Shown: positions 52,701 through 59,591 of the stretch, in pieces
How the letters are laid out: the number at the start of each line of letters is the position of its first letter
How positions within the stretch are numbered: position 1 is the first letter of the stretch
Source: Chitinophaga ginsengisegetis
Lineage (GTDB): Bacteria > Bacteroidota > Bacteroidia > Chitinophagales > Chitinophagaceae
Length of the DNA stretch: 64,000 nt
Direction of reading: 5' to 3'
Assembly (NCBI RefSeq): GCF_900168065.1
Contig: NZ_FUZZ01000007.1
Location: 62,001 to 126,000 of the forward strand
Notes under the pieces: generated by a model
What the model was told of the DNA's origin: nothing
What the model saw: the letters and a program-made list of their open reading frames with translations, nothing else
Databases searched by the model: none
Made by a program: the position numbers and the translations under genes

Positions 52701-53385
52701 GACCATTGCGTACGGTCCTACATTCAATAATTACGCCTTTGATAAAGATGAAAACCATGACCGTTTCATCACCGACTTCAAAAACAATGGACTGGATTCT
52801 GCCGGCATCTATACTAATAAAGCATATGCGGGTGGTAAAATAGTGGCTACTATTGACACCCGTAACAGTAAAATCATTCCTACCCGCGGCATTCTGTGGA
52901 CAACCACTTACGCCGGTAACTTTGGCGTAAATGATAAGAGTTATAACACTACTTCGCTGCAATCGGATCTGAGTTTATACATGAGCTTCCGCATCCCGGC
53001 TAATTTTGTAATTGTAAGTCGTTTTGGCGGCGGTAAACTATGGGGGAACTATGAGTACTTCCAGGCACTCACGGTTGGCGGCGTTCAAAACCTGCGCGGT
53101 TACCGCAACTACCGCTTTGCCGGCGACGCCAGCGTATATAACAATACAGAAATACGCGTGAAGTTATTTGATCTCAAAACTTATATCCTGCCCGCAGGCG
53201 TAGGGCTCATCGCCTTTAATGATGTGGGCCGCATATGGAGGGAAAATGAAACCTCGCACGTATGGCACGATGGATACGGCGGAGGCGTTTATATTGCGCC
53301 GATCAATGCCCTGATCATTACCGCAGTGGTGGGGCATTCCAAAGAAGAAACAATACCTTATATCACCTTCGGGTTTAAATTCTAA
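49732..53385 (+). CDS. Outer-membrane metallophosphoesterase with kinase-like middle domain and BamA-like barrel
   Basis: This 1217-residue exported protein has a signal peptide (1-21). A calcineurin-type phosphoesterase domain (about 28-310) has G-D-A-G, G-D-N, G-N-H-D (109-112) and G-H-D-H (292-295). The middle (about 430-640) has A-M-R-S-L-K-K (457-463) and an R-E-T-I-A-R-E helix. Next are D-F-D-R-H-D-D-Q-W-R-W (584-594) and V-P-R-D-R-D-Q-A-F (607-615), a layout that recalls HipA, PI4K or Fam20-like kinases (catalytic D-R-H-x-x-N/Q and metal-binding D). The last 380 residues resemble a surface-antigen/BamA barrel (G-G-V-Q-N-L-R-G-Y near 1120). The kinase reading is inference by eye. It is coupled to the lipoprotein gene before it. 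Confidence 0.78.
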   Translation: MIRSAIIYIALLIVTCTAAYAQSPQVVKRVILIGDAGELHDNGKNPVVDAVRNTFDLQDSRNTILFLGDNVYPHGLPDSSSNKFQVAKEIIDYQINLVRGTKAQGYIIPGNHDWDKSKPDGWDIIRNQQRYVDSQHLDNVQFEPKEGCPGPIEVKISDNITLIIMDSEWWVFPYQKPGIESSCDCKDNDEILTRLSEIVATNRNKLIIFATHHPFRSYGIHGGYYTIKQHIFPLTDLRPALYVPLPVIGSIYPIARGVFGTLEDIPNPKYQQMIKGVEAALKPHGPVVFVSGHDHTLQLIKDQQNAYVVSGSGAKNNRVKKGPKSLFASTDNGFSAIELMSDSTVRVQYYVADNGTQPVFSNNLFRLQDIPQQSLAYTPPASLPPFIRVAADTQYVHVSNFHKKLLGENYRQVWATPLNFPVLDLKTAKGGLKILQRGGGKQTHSLRLEDSTGTEWAMRSLKKFPLAAIPELLRETIAREVVQDQISAANPYAPLAVSVLAEAAGVPHTNPTFVYLPADSSLGIYANDYGNEVFLFEEREPATGSNNKTYNTPKVLAKIWGDNDEHIDQKSVLRARIFDMYIMDFDRHDDQWRWYKEKHKGEEYYYPVPRDRDQAFFLNGGFIPRLAARPWFMPAIQGFRKDIPDINGFNFSTRYFDRSFLNEMNEEDWKKQTDKLLKKMTDSVITAAVNAFPDTIRSLVGPMMIDKLSARRNILEKNTLKYYRFLAKGVDVPATEKNELISVEKQPGGKVALDIFKISKKGVVQQNIYSRTFDPSVTKEVNVYGMGGNDRFVIKGDNATPIRIRLVGGKDADSYIDSTTARAGKRVRIYDQRTGKDTFALTGNEQRRLSNDPANIKYNRSAFQYEKTMPLLAGGYNRDDGLLLGLGLSVTRHAWRREPFSTKHLFTATHALATRAWNFRYEGEYTDVIGKTDLLLFARAKAPNNTINFFGYGNETIFDKSGNKTISYYRARYNFYTAEALLRTSIGNHMTIAYGPTFNNYAFDKDENHDRFITDFKNNGLDSAGIYTNKAYAGGKIVATIDTRNSKIIPTRGILWTTTYAGNFGVNDKSYNTTSLQSDLSLYMSFRIPANFVIVSRFGGGKLWGNYEYFQALTVGGVQNLRGYRNYRFAGDASVYNNTEIRVKLFDLKTYILPAGVGLIAFNDVGRIWRENETSHVWHDGYGGGVYIAPINALIITAVVGHSKEETIPYITFGFKF

Positions 53386-53386
53386 A

Positions 53387-53420
53387 TAAAAAGGGAAGGC
53401 AGATAGCCTTCCCTTTTTTA
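53387..53420. terminator. Bidirectional terminator
   Basis: Arms AAAAAGGGAAGGC and GCCTTCCCTTTTT around AGATA, between convergent genes. Confidence 0.92.
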
Positions 53421-55754
53421 TTATACGATAGCTTCCATATTTACTTTTACGCGGAGCGCTTTCAATCCGCTCACGCCCTGTAGCTCTTCCAGATCCAGCA
53501 TTTCAATTTCCGGCAGCAGTATTTTTTTGCTTTGCAGGAAAGTAATATACTTTTTCAGTTCCTCCATTTCTCTCACATAAGAGTATACCATTGCAATGGT
53601 GCCGGGTTGTGTTAACCGTTCGCCGGTATCTTTTATATGTACTTTATCAATACGTTTTTTGATGATTTCATAACGCACATTGTAAGCGCCTTCCACATCA
53701 AACCGGCGTTCGTCGCTGCGGAAGCTGATGGTGATAGGAGCGCTGTGCATCAGGATCATCTGCGTGGTTTGCAGCGGCACCTTTAATTTAGGTCCCAGTT
53801 TATGCGTAAGCCTTGCGATATGCGCCATAGAGGAAAGCTGCCACAGGCGCAGGTTGCGCAGGTACAACTGGTCAAATTTCTTTTCCTGGGCAATCGACTG
53901 GCCAATATAAATAGTATACTCCACGCCATCGGTACGGTACTTTTCAAAGTAGCAGGGGAAAGAATGTTGTATATACTGGCGTTCCTTCTCCAGGTACTGG
54001 CTGATGGCCATGTTGATGTTGGATAAACTTTCTTCGTACTCTCTCCGGTGATGATAAACGTGTCCTTCTGTTTTGTCCATCTTCGCAAAATAGCTGGCCA
54101 GTAATGGTTTCAGCTCTTCATTGTCTTCACAGAGATGTTCCAGTACAGGCTGTATTTCCTGGTCCATGAACTCGTTCACCTTCAGGTCTTCGCCCGCCTG
54201 CAGGCTGTTACTGAGATTGTCCAGCAGATCATTTGTTTTAAACTGCAGTTCTTCCAGTAAAGGCAGGTGAATGGTTTTGCCGATGGTTTCGAGTGTATCG
54301 CGGATCAGTTCCAGCTGTTCCTGCAAATCCTCGCGGATAGCAGTGCCCTGCTGTACAGATGAGTTGCGGATATCCACCGCGCCATAAAGCGGGTACACTT
54401 CATCAAAGCTGATGCTTTCAATATCTTTTCTTTCTTCTTCTGGTGTCAGCAGGTAATTCCAGGCGGCATCCACAAACTTCCATTCCACGGAAGGCTGTAA
54501 GGCGGTAAACTGGTCTTTGATCACTTCATTCAGCCGGCTTTCGAGGATGTTCATGCTGCGGTTCAGCATCAGCACCAGCAGGGGATAAGTGTTTTGCAGT
54601 TTCCACAGCGGGTCAGACGATAACCGGTTGGGTGTGGAAGAGGCCAGCTCCAGCACGCCCAGTATTTCCTTTTTATGCGTGATCGGGAATATCACGAAAC
54701 TCCGGATATTCTTGATAGGCAGATATTTCAGGAACGCATGCGGCGCAATCGACGTTTCATTGACATCAGGAACGATCAGCGGTGCCGGGTTTTGCTGCGC
54801 GTGTTCCAGGAGCAGCTGGAAAAAGTGCTGCTGTTGTTTTTTATTGCCCACTCCCAGGATCGGATCGGTATTGGAGAATTGTTCTTCCAGTACATTTTTG
54901 CCGTTTACTTTTGGAAACGGCACCATGTGGGCGGTTACATCGGGGATACCTAAAATAACCGGGATCATTTTTTCCAGGGTCCGGTAGCTCTCGATTTCGT
55001 TGCTGGTGCGCATGTTCATCACCAGGCTCTTGATATTATTGAGCGTTTCCGATTGGGTCACATCTTTCACTGTCCAGATAACAAAGCCTTCCAGTGAAAA
55101 CATACTGGTAGGCAACAGCTGTTGCAGGGCATCCGGTGTAATCTGCTTGGAGCAGAACATATCATAGTTCAGGTGCGGCAGTTCACCGTTTACCTTTACA
55201 TCCACAAACCTGGGATCTATATTTACTTTCACATAACGTTTACCACCATCGGGCGTTTCCAGCGTATGGATGATATCGTTCTTATAGTTCATGGGAAAGT
55301 GGAATACCTTTTCCAGGATCAGTTTATACAACCAGGTGATCTTGTCTTTTTTTACCTGGGCAATGGAAATGCCGTCCGGAACAGCCGATAACTCAGAGCC
55401 GTTTTCAGCAAATAGCTGTTTAAAGAGATCAGAATAATGGAAGATGGCGAACTTAAACGGAACGCCTATGCCATAGATGTCTTTGCTGGAATCTGTGGTA
55501 ACCGGGAAAATGGCGGCTATCAGCAGATCCAGGTATTCCTTGTATGCACCGAGATCAGCAGTGGCAGGAATGGGTTTGAGTATCTCCGGGTTACTTTCAA
55601 ATTTATCAATGATCAGTTTATAGAAAGACGAACGGGCTTCTCCTTCATGAGTTACCTTTTCCTTCAGATAATTCAGGAACGGTACGAATGATATATTAGA
55701 CTCAATTACTTTATCATCGTTAAATATACCGGGGTGTGCAGTTAAAACTTTCAT
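53421..55754 (-). CDS. GAF-domain protein of unknown output
   Basis: A soluble 777-residue protein starting M-K-V-L-T-A-H-P-G-I-F at 55754; an upstream ATG adds four residues. A GAF-like domain lies at about 300-410, with I-R-S-F-V-I-F-P-I-T-H-K-K-E-I-L-G-V-L-E-L, the typical sixth-strand pattern. Helical regions surround it, and the C-terminal 180 residues have E-Y-T-I-Y-I-G-Q-S-I-A. No kinase, cyclase, EAL or DNA-binding domain is visible. It may be an adaptor that senses a small ligand. It is downstream of lysA but has its own candidate promoter overlapped by a palindrome. Confidence 0.75.
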   Translation of the reverse strand: MKVLTAHPGIFNDDKVIESNISFVPFLNYLKEKVTHEGEARSSFYKLIIDKFESNPEILKPIPATADLGAYKEYLDLLIAAIFPVTTDSSKDIYGIGVPFKFAIFHYSDLFKQLFAENGSELSAVPDGISIAQVKKDKITWLYKLILEKVFHFPMNYKNDIIHTLETPDGGKRYVKVNIDPRFVDVKVNGELPHLNYDMFCSKQITPDALQQLLPTSMFSLEGFVIWTVKDVTQSETLNNIKSLVMNMRTSNEIESYRTLEKMIPVILGIPDVTAHMVPFPKVNGKNVLEEQFSNTDPILGVGNKKQQQHFFQLLLEHAQQNPAPLIVPDVNETSIAPHAFLKYLPIKNIRSFVIFPITHKKEILGVLELASSTPNRLSSDPLWKLQNTYPLLVLMLNRSMNILESRLNEVIKDQFTALQPSVEWKFVDAAWNYLLTPEEERKDIESISFDEVYPLYGAVDIRNSSVQQGTAIREDLQEQLELIRDTLETIGKTIHLPLLEELQFKTNDLLDNLSNSLQAGEDLKVNEFMDQEIQPVLEHLCEDNEELKPLLASYFAKMDKTEGHVYHHRREYEESLSNINMAISQYLEKERQYIQHSFPCYFEKYRTDGVEYTIYIGQSIAQEKKFDQLYLRNLRLWQLSSMAHIARLTHKLGPKLKVPLQTTQMILMHSAPITISFRSDERRFDVEGAYNVRYEIIKKRIDKVHIKDTGERLTQPGTIAMVYSYVREMEELKKYITFLQSKKILLPEIEMLDLEELQGVSGLKALRVKVNMEAIV

Positions 55755-55866
55755 ATTATGGTACAATTATAACCAAAGGCTGTCCTTTTAGTGCCAGTAA
55801 CAATTCTTATTACAATTTACAGTAAAACATTGCAGGAATAACAGAGAGGGAGTACTATTGTAGACG

Positions 55867-55896
55867 CAAAGGTAGGGGAAATATTGTATCAATATT
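55867..55896 (-). promoter_or_regulatory. Candidate promoter of the GAF gene with overlapping palindrome
   Basis: On the minus strand TACCTTTG (55874-55867) is an exact -7 box. Directly upstream of it, at 55880-55896, lies the palindrome AATATTGTATCAATATT (7-bp arms, 3-bp centre), where the -33 box should be; no TTTG is present there. This fits a promoter controlled by a dimeric regulator. The transcript would have a leader of about 105 nt. Confidence 0.55.
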
Positions 55897-55904
55897 GAAT
55901 TCCG

Positions 55905-55959
55905 GGATTCAGGTATTTGTCAAATGTGCTATACACCTGATAATCAAATACCTGAATCC
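55905..55959. repeat. Perfect 15-bp inverted repeat after lysA
   Basis: GGATTCAGGTATTTG (55905-55919) and CAAATACCTGAATCC (55945-55959) are exact complements with a 25-bp loop. It lies just 3' of lysA. No T run follows on the minus strand, so it may be a stability hairpin, a weak terminator or a binding site. Confidence 0.7.
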
Positions 55960-55976
55960 GCGGAAATCCGGAAGAT

Positions 55977-57200
55977 TTATTGCAATTCGATCTGGTTTTT
56001 CAGCAGATCTTCTAATGTATCACGTTTACGGATCAGGTGCGGTTTGCCATCTTTTACCAGCACTTCCGCCGGTTTCAGGCGGGAGTTAAAGTTGGATGAC
56101 ATTTCAAAGCCATAGGCGCCGGCGTTATAAAACACCAGGTAATCGCCTTCCCTTACCTCGTTAATCTTACGGTCCCATCCAAAGGTGTCTGTTTCGCAGA
56201 TATTACCCACCACGGTATAGATCCGCTCGGTGCCTTTCGGGTTGGAAATATTGCGGATCAGGTGGAACGCCTCATAAAACATGGGGCGGATCAGGTGATT
56301 GAAGCCGGAATTTACCCCTACAAATACATTGGCAGTAGTTTGCTTGATCACATTAGCCTTTACTACAAAGTAACCACTCTGGCTTACCAGGAACTTTCCT
56401 GGTTCAAACCACAGCTGCAGCGGACGTACGTATGATTTAGCAAAGTTATTGAACGCTTCGCTCAGTTTTTTGCCGAGGAGGTCAATATCTGTTTCAGGAT
56501 CTCCCTGCTGGTAAGCTACCTTAAAGCCGCTGCCCAGGTCAATAGATTCCAGGTCAGGGAAGTGCTGTACCATTTCAAACATTACTTCCACGCCGCGCAG
56601 GAACACATCTACATCCTTGATTTCAGAGCCGGTGTGCATGTGCAGGCCGGTTACTTTCAGTTTAGTAGAATTGATAATGCGTTCGATATGGCGCATCTGG
56701 TGAATGGAGATACCAAACTTGCTATCGATATGCCCGGTAGAGATCTTGAAGTTTCCGCCCGCCATGATATGTGGGTTCAAACGGATACAGATCGGATAGC
56801 TGCCACCGAACTTATTACCAAACTGCTCCAGGATGGAGAGGTTGTCTATATTAATGATTACGCCCAGGTCTTTCGCTGCAATAATTTCCTGCAGGTCCAC
56901 ACAGTTGGGGGTAAAGATGATATTCTTAGGATCAAAGCCAGCCTTCAGGCCCAGCTGCACTTCCTGGATCGACACCGTGTCCAGTCCGCAACCAATAGAA
57001 TTGATGTACTTAAGGATATTGATGTTGGTCAATGCCTTACAGGCGTAGAAAAAGCGGGTGTCAGACTTCTGAAATGCCTTTTGGAGCTTTTCATACTGGG
57101 TTTTAATCTTTTCTGCATGGTATATATATACCGGGGTACCAAATTCTTCTGCTACTTTCACCAGGAAATCGGCAGTAAGTACGTCGCTTTGTTTAGGCAT
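55977..57200 (-). CDS. lysA: Diaminopimelate decarboxylase
   Basis: LysA removes CO2 from meso-diaminopimelate to give lysine and uses pyridoxal phosphate. The PLP lysine is Lys55 in F-Y-A-C-K-A-L. G-L-H-M-H-T-G-S, D-L-G-S-G-F, the P-G-K-F-L-V arginine-like region and C-E-T-D-T-F-G-W are as expected for fold-type III decarboxylases. The length of 407 aa is normal. It is transcribed alone or with the GAF gene further down. Confidence 0.95.
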   Translation of the reverse strand: MPKQSDVLTADFLVKVAEEFGTPVYIYHAEKIKTQYEKLQKAFQKSDTRFFYACKALTNINILKYINSIGCGLDTVSIQEVQLGLKAGFDPKNIIFTPNCVDLQEIIAAKDLGVIINIDNLSILEQFGNKFGGSYPICIRLNPHIMAGGNFKISTGHIDSKFGISIHQMRHIERIINSTKLKVTGLHMHTGSEIKDVDVFLRGVEVMFEMVQHFPDLESIDLGSGFKVAYQQGDPETDIDLLGKKLSEAFNNFAKSYVRPLQLWFEPGKFLVSQSGYFVVKANVIKQTTANVFVGVNSGFNHLIRPMFYEAFHLIRNISNPKGTERIYTVVGNICETDTFGWDRKINEVREGDYLVFYNAGAYGFEMSSNFNSRLKPAEVLVKDGKPHLIRKRDTLEDLLKNQIELQ

Positions 57201-57229
57201 TGAAAATCCTTAGTTTAAGAATGAGGATG

Positions 57230-57237
57230 CAAAATTA
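57230..57237 (-). promoter_or_regulatory. lysA promoter -7 box
   Basis: On the minus strand TAATTTTG (57237-57230) matches TAnnTTTG and is followed by CATCC. It is 30 bp before the lysA start codon. No clear -33 box is seen. Confidence 0.55.
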
Positions 57238-57315
57238 CTACGCAAAAGTGAGAAATTGTAGAAAAAAGGGAGAATCGCCTAGAGGAGAGGTTCTTATTAG
57301 TAAATTCACGAATTT

Positions 57316-57516
57316 ATGGAACCATACAGATTTGACAGAACTGCCTTCAAAATCAAGACGTATGCTGAGGCAGATACGGATAATGTTGATTTAAGCCTTT
57401 CATTGGCTGAACGGGTGCGCCAGGCCTGGTATCTCATTTCAAAAGCTTATGGGTTTGATTTGAATAACCCGCCGCGGATGGATAAGACGGTTTTTTCGTG
57501 TAGGAAACAGAAGTAA
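57316..57516 (+). CDS. Small conserved Bacteroidota protein (66 aa)
   Basis: The sequence M-E-P-Y-R-F-D-R-T-A-F, then R-V-R-Q-A-W-Y-L-I-S-K-A-Y-G-F and N-N-P-P-R-M-D-K-T-V-F-S matches a small family I recall as widespread and multi-copy in Bacteroidota, of unknown function. This supports a real gene in spite of its size. Its stop abuts, tail to tail, the end of an XRE regulator gene. Confidence 0.75.
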   Translation: MEPYRFDRTAFKIKTYAEADTDNVDLSLSLAERVRQAWYLISKAYGFDLNNPPRMDKTVFSCRKQK

Positions 57517-57759
57517 TTATTCCTGATCTGGATAATCAAACAAGTCGCGGGGAGGGATATTAAGTACCTTAGCCAGCCGGATGATAGTAGAAAATCTTAT
57601 ATCTACCTTACCCTTCTCTATTTGTCCCAGGTTAGAAAATTCAATATTACAATGGGCATCCATTTGGCGCAAACTCCATCCCTTTTGCTGTCTTAGATAT
57701 CGCAGTTTGGCTCCCAATAGTATTAATGCTTCCTGATTATTATTCATAACCACGTACAA
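57517..57759 (-). CDS. XRE-family transcriptional regulator (80 aa)
   Basis: One helix-turn-helix domain of the Cro/CI type: L-G-A-K-L-R-Y-L-R-Q-Q-K-G-W-S-L-R-Q-M-D, then S-N-L-G-Q-I-E-K-G-K and I-I-R-L-A-K-V-L-N. No sensor domain. It is the second of two tandem XRE genes (37 bp apart) that are clearly paralogous, sharing I-E/R-x-G-x-x-D-I-R-F/Y-x-T. Together they look like a small regulatory unit. Confidence 0.85.
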   Translation of the reverse strand: MYVVMNNNQEALILLGAKLRYLRQQKGWSLRQMDAHCNIEFSNLGQIEKGKVDIRFSTIIRLAKVLNIPPRDLFDYPDQE

Positions 57760-57796
57760 GTTTTTTAACAGAATTTGAATGATTTAGAGAGAAGGA

Positions 57797-58018
57797 TTAA
57801 CTATTAAGCAGTTCAGCAGGAGTTACTTCAAGAACAAGCGCTAATTGTAAAAGTGTAGTGTATCTTATATCTAATTCACCTCTTTCCATTTTACCAATAC
57901 TGGCGGAATCAATATTACAGCGGGAGGCCATTTCACGTTGGCTCCAGTCTTTTTGCTCTCTGAGTTGGCGGATTCTTCGCCCCAGGTTTTCCAGCTCTTT
58001 TTGTTTATTGATGTCCAT
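57797..58018 (-). CDS. XRE-family transcriptional regulator (73 aa)
   Basis: One Cro/CI helix-turn-helix: L-G-R-R-I-R-Q-L-R-E-Q-K-D-W-S-Q-R-E-M-A, then A-S-I-G-K-M-E-R-G-E-L-D-I-R-Y-T-T. It leads the tandem XRE pair and is divergent from the 78-residue protein gene. A palindrome between them (58058-58075) is a likely self-binding site. Confidence 0.85.
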   Translation of the reverse strand: MDINKQKELENLGRRIRQLREQKDWSQREMASRCNIDSASIGKMERGELDIRYTTLLQLALVLEVTPAELLNS

Positions 58019-58057
58019 ATTCTTAAATCGAATATGAACAAAATGAATAGTAATTTT

Positions 58058-58100
58058 GAGGACATATATGCCCTCGTGTGAATTTAAATGATTATCTTTG
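58058..58100 (+). promoter_or_regulatory. Divergent promoter region with candidate XRE operator
   Basis: TATCTTTG (58093-58100) is an exact -7 box for the plus-strand gene at 58141. The near-palindrome GAGGACATATATGCCCTC (58058-58075, one mismatched pair) overlaps the place of the -33 box. It also lies 40 bp upstream of the minus-strand XRE start. It is a good candidate operator for the XRE proteins. Confidence 0.55.
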
Positions 58101-58140
58101 CTTCATAGTAACAGCCTTGTTAACCAAAACCATACATATC

Positions 58141-58377
58141 ATGCAACCAACAAAAACTGTACAATCCAATCCACTCCGTTCTCTCCTCGAAGGCTTTGCT
58201 GGCAGCGCCGTTAAATTCCGCGAAAAAGTTTGTGAAGAATGCGGTTGGAGTGAAAGCACGTTTTACAAAAAGGCGCGCGAAACACGCCACCATGCAGCCG
58301 TTTTCAGCATCGCCGAAATGGAAAAAATAAAAGACCTCGCCTGGGAAGTACAGCAGGAGCTGAAAGACAGGTTATGA
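58141..58377 (+). CDS. Small conserved protein, unknown function (78 aa)
   Basis: The start at ATG 58141 is fixed by the promoter at 58093-58100; an upstream in-frame ATG at 58078 lies before that promoter. The body is helical and charged, with K-F-R-E-K-V-C-E-E-C-G-W-S-E-S-T-F-Y-K-K-A-R, which could be a small helix-turn-helix. I do not recognise a named family. It is divergent from the tandem XRE genes. Confidence 0.65.
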   Translation: MQPTKTVQSNPLRSLLEGFAGSAVKFREKVCEECGWSESTFYKKARETRHHAAVFSIAEMEKIKDLAWEVQQELKDRL

Positions 58378-58435
58378 AAAATGAATTGCTAAAAGCTTTA
58401 ACAGCGTTGCTATTAGCAATTTAACCCCGCAAATA

Positions 58436-58506
58436 TTTGGAAGGTTCGCATAAACGAACTACTTTTACAAAAGTAAGTACAAAATTATGTACGTTTATAG
58501 GTACTT
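58436..58506 (+). promoter_or_regulatory. Promoter and operator of the yefM-yoeB-type operon
   Basis: TTTG (58436-58439), 20 bp, TACTTTTA (58460-58467) forms a near-consensus promoter. Just after it, GTACA-AAATTA-TGTAC (58477-58492) is a palindrome, and GTACTT (58501-58506) adds a further half-site. From memory, E. coli YefM binds TGTACA-core sites, so these are probable autoregulation sites. Confidence 0.7.
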
Positions 58507-58526
58507 ATTATATAAAGTAGCATAAT

Positions 58527-58781
58527 ATGCAAGTAGTAAATTACAGTGATTTCAGGCATAAAATGAAAGCACATCTTGATAACGTTTCTGATAATCATGA
58601 TGTACTCATCGTACCGCGTGGTAATGAGAGAAGTGTTGTGATTATTTCCCTGGAAGAATATAATTCTATTCAGGAAACGTTACACCTCATGAGATCAGAG
58701 AAAAATAGAACCCGTTTAATGGAGGCTTTAGAAAGAGCTAACAATGGTAACGGTGAAAAACATGATTTAATTGAAGAGTAA
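58527..58781 (+). CDS. yefM: YefM-type antitoxin (Phd/YefM family)
   Basis: 84 residues with the Phd/YefM fold at the N-terminus (V-V-N-Y-S-D-F-R-H-K-M-K-A, then V-V-I-I-S-L-E-E-Y-N-S-I-Q-E-T) and an acidic, probably flexible C-terminal part that binds the toxin. It both neutralises YoeB and represses its own operon. The toxin gene starts directly after its stop codon. Confidence 0.9.
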   Translation: MQVVNYSDFRHKMKAHLDNVSDNHDVLIVPRGNERSVVIISLEEYNSIQETLHLMRSEKNRTRLMEALERANNGNGEKHDLIEE

Positions 58782-59036
58782 ATGACGCTTACATGGGATA
58801 GTAATGCCTGGGAGGATTACTTATACTGGCAACAAAATGATCGTAAGATCATGAAAAAGATTAACGAATTACTGAAAGACACGATGCGACAGCCTTTTGA
58901 AGGTTTGGGGAAACCCGAATTGCTCAAAGAAAACCTGGCTGGATGCTGGTCCCGAAGAATTGACCAGGAGCATAGATTGGTGTATAAAGTAATAGAAGAT
59001 TCTATCTACATCCTACAATGTAGATACCACTATTAA
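58782..59036 (+). CDS. yoeB: YoeB-type mRNA interferase toxin
   Basis: 84 residues, the exact length of E. coli YoeB, with W-E-D-Y-L-Y-W-Q-Q-N-D, K-K-I-N-E-L-L-K-D-T, P-F-E-G-L-G-K-P-E, W-S-R-R-I, E-H-R-L-V-Y-K-V and the ending C-R-Y-H-Y. The Glu, Arg and C-terminal His-Tyr used for ribosome-dependent mRNA cleavage are all kept, so it should be active. The gene abuts the antitoxin gene and has a terminator after it. Confidence 0.93.
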   Translation: MTLTWDSNAWEDYLYWQQNDRKIMKKINELLKDTMRQPFEGLGKPELLKENLAGCWSRRIDQEHRLVYKVIEDSIYILQCRYHY

Positions 59037-59070
59037 AAAAAAGGTCAATCCATTTCGATTGACCTTTTTT
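59035..59070 (+). terminator. yoeB terminator
   Basis: Arms AAAAAAAGGTCAATC and GATTGACCTTTTTT around CATTTC. Confidence 0.9.
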
Positions 59071-59146
59071 GTGCTGACTTTTAGCGATACTCTATAAAAT
59101 CCTTTATCAGCTGATGTTATAGCCAGGTTAAAAGTAAACACGCTAA

Positions 59147-59545
59147 TCACTCCTCCTCATCCCCCTCCATAAACCCTTCAATACTCCGCCGGTCTTTCTT
59201 CGTTGGACGGCCAATCTTACTCTGGCGCTTACCGGTCTGGAATACAGATGGAACAAAGGCTGGCGCCAGTTTGTCCTCATCCGGGGTATTGTCTATATAA
59301 TACTTAATAGCTTCAGGATAGGCCACCCTGTTGGAAATGAGGCCGGTTACTTCAATCACCCACTTACGGGCTTCGCTCCTGATCTCAAACTTATCGCCTA
59401 TGTTCACAGGTTTAGCGGCTTTTACTGAGGAGCCGTTCATCTTTACTTTACCGCCGTCGCAGGCATCTGCAGCCTGGCTGCGGGTTTTAAACACCCTGAT
59501 GGACCAGAGATATTTATCTACGCGTACTTTTTCGGTATTACTCAT
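59147..59545 (-). CDS. S4-domain RNA-binding protein, Hsp15/HslR type
   Basis: The S4 domain is clear: V-R-V-D-K-Y-L-W-S-I-R-V-F-K-T-R-S-Q-A and V-K-M-N-G-S-S-V-K-A-A-K-P-V. A basic/acidic C-terminal tail has G-K-R-Q-S-K-I-G-R-P-T-K-K-D-R-R. Hsp15 binds stalled 50S subunits with attached tRNA and recycles them. The length (132 aa) is right. Start at ATG 59545; an ATG two codons earlier is possible. Confidence 0.9.
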   Translation of the reverse strand: MSNTEKVRVDKYLWSIRVFKTRSQAADACDGGKVKMNGSSVKAAKPVNIGDKFEIRSEARKWVIEVTGLISNRVAYPEAIKYYIDNTPDEDKLAPAFVPSVFQTGKRQSKIGRPTKKDRRSIEGFMEGDEEE

Positions 59546-59591
59546 ATTCAAAACTTTAAGCCGGCGGCAACCGTGGCTGCCGCCGGTTTGG

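Noticed and set aside
58078..58140. N-terminal extension of the 78-residue protein
   Set aside because: A consensus -7 box (58093-58100) lies inside this stretch, so it is upstream of the transcript start.
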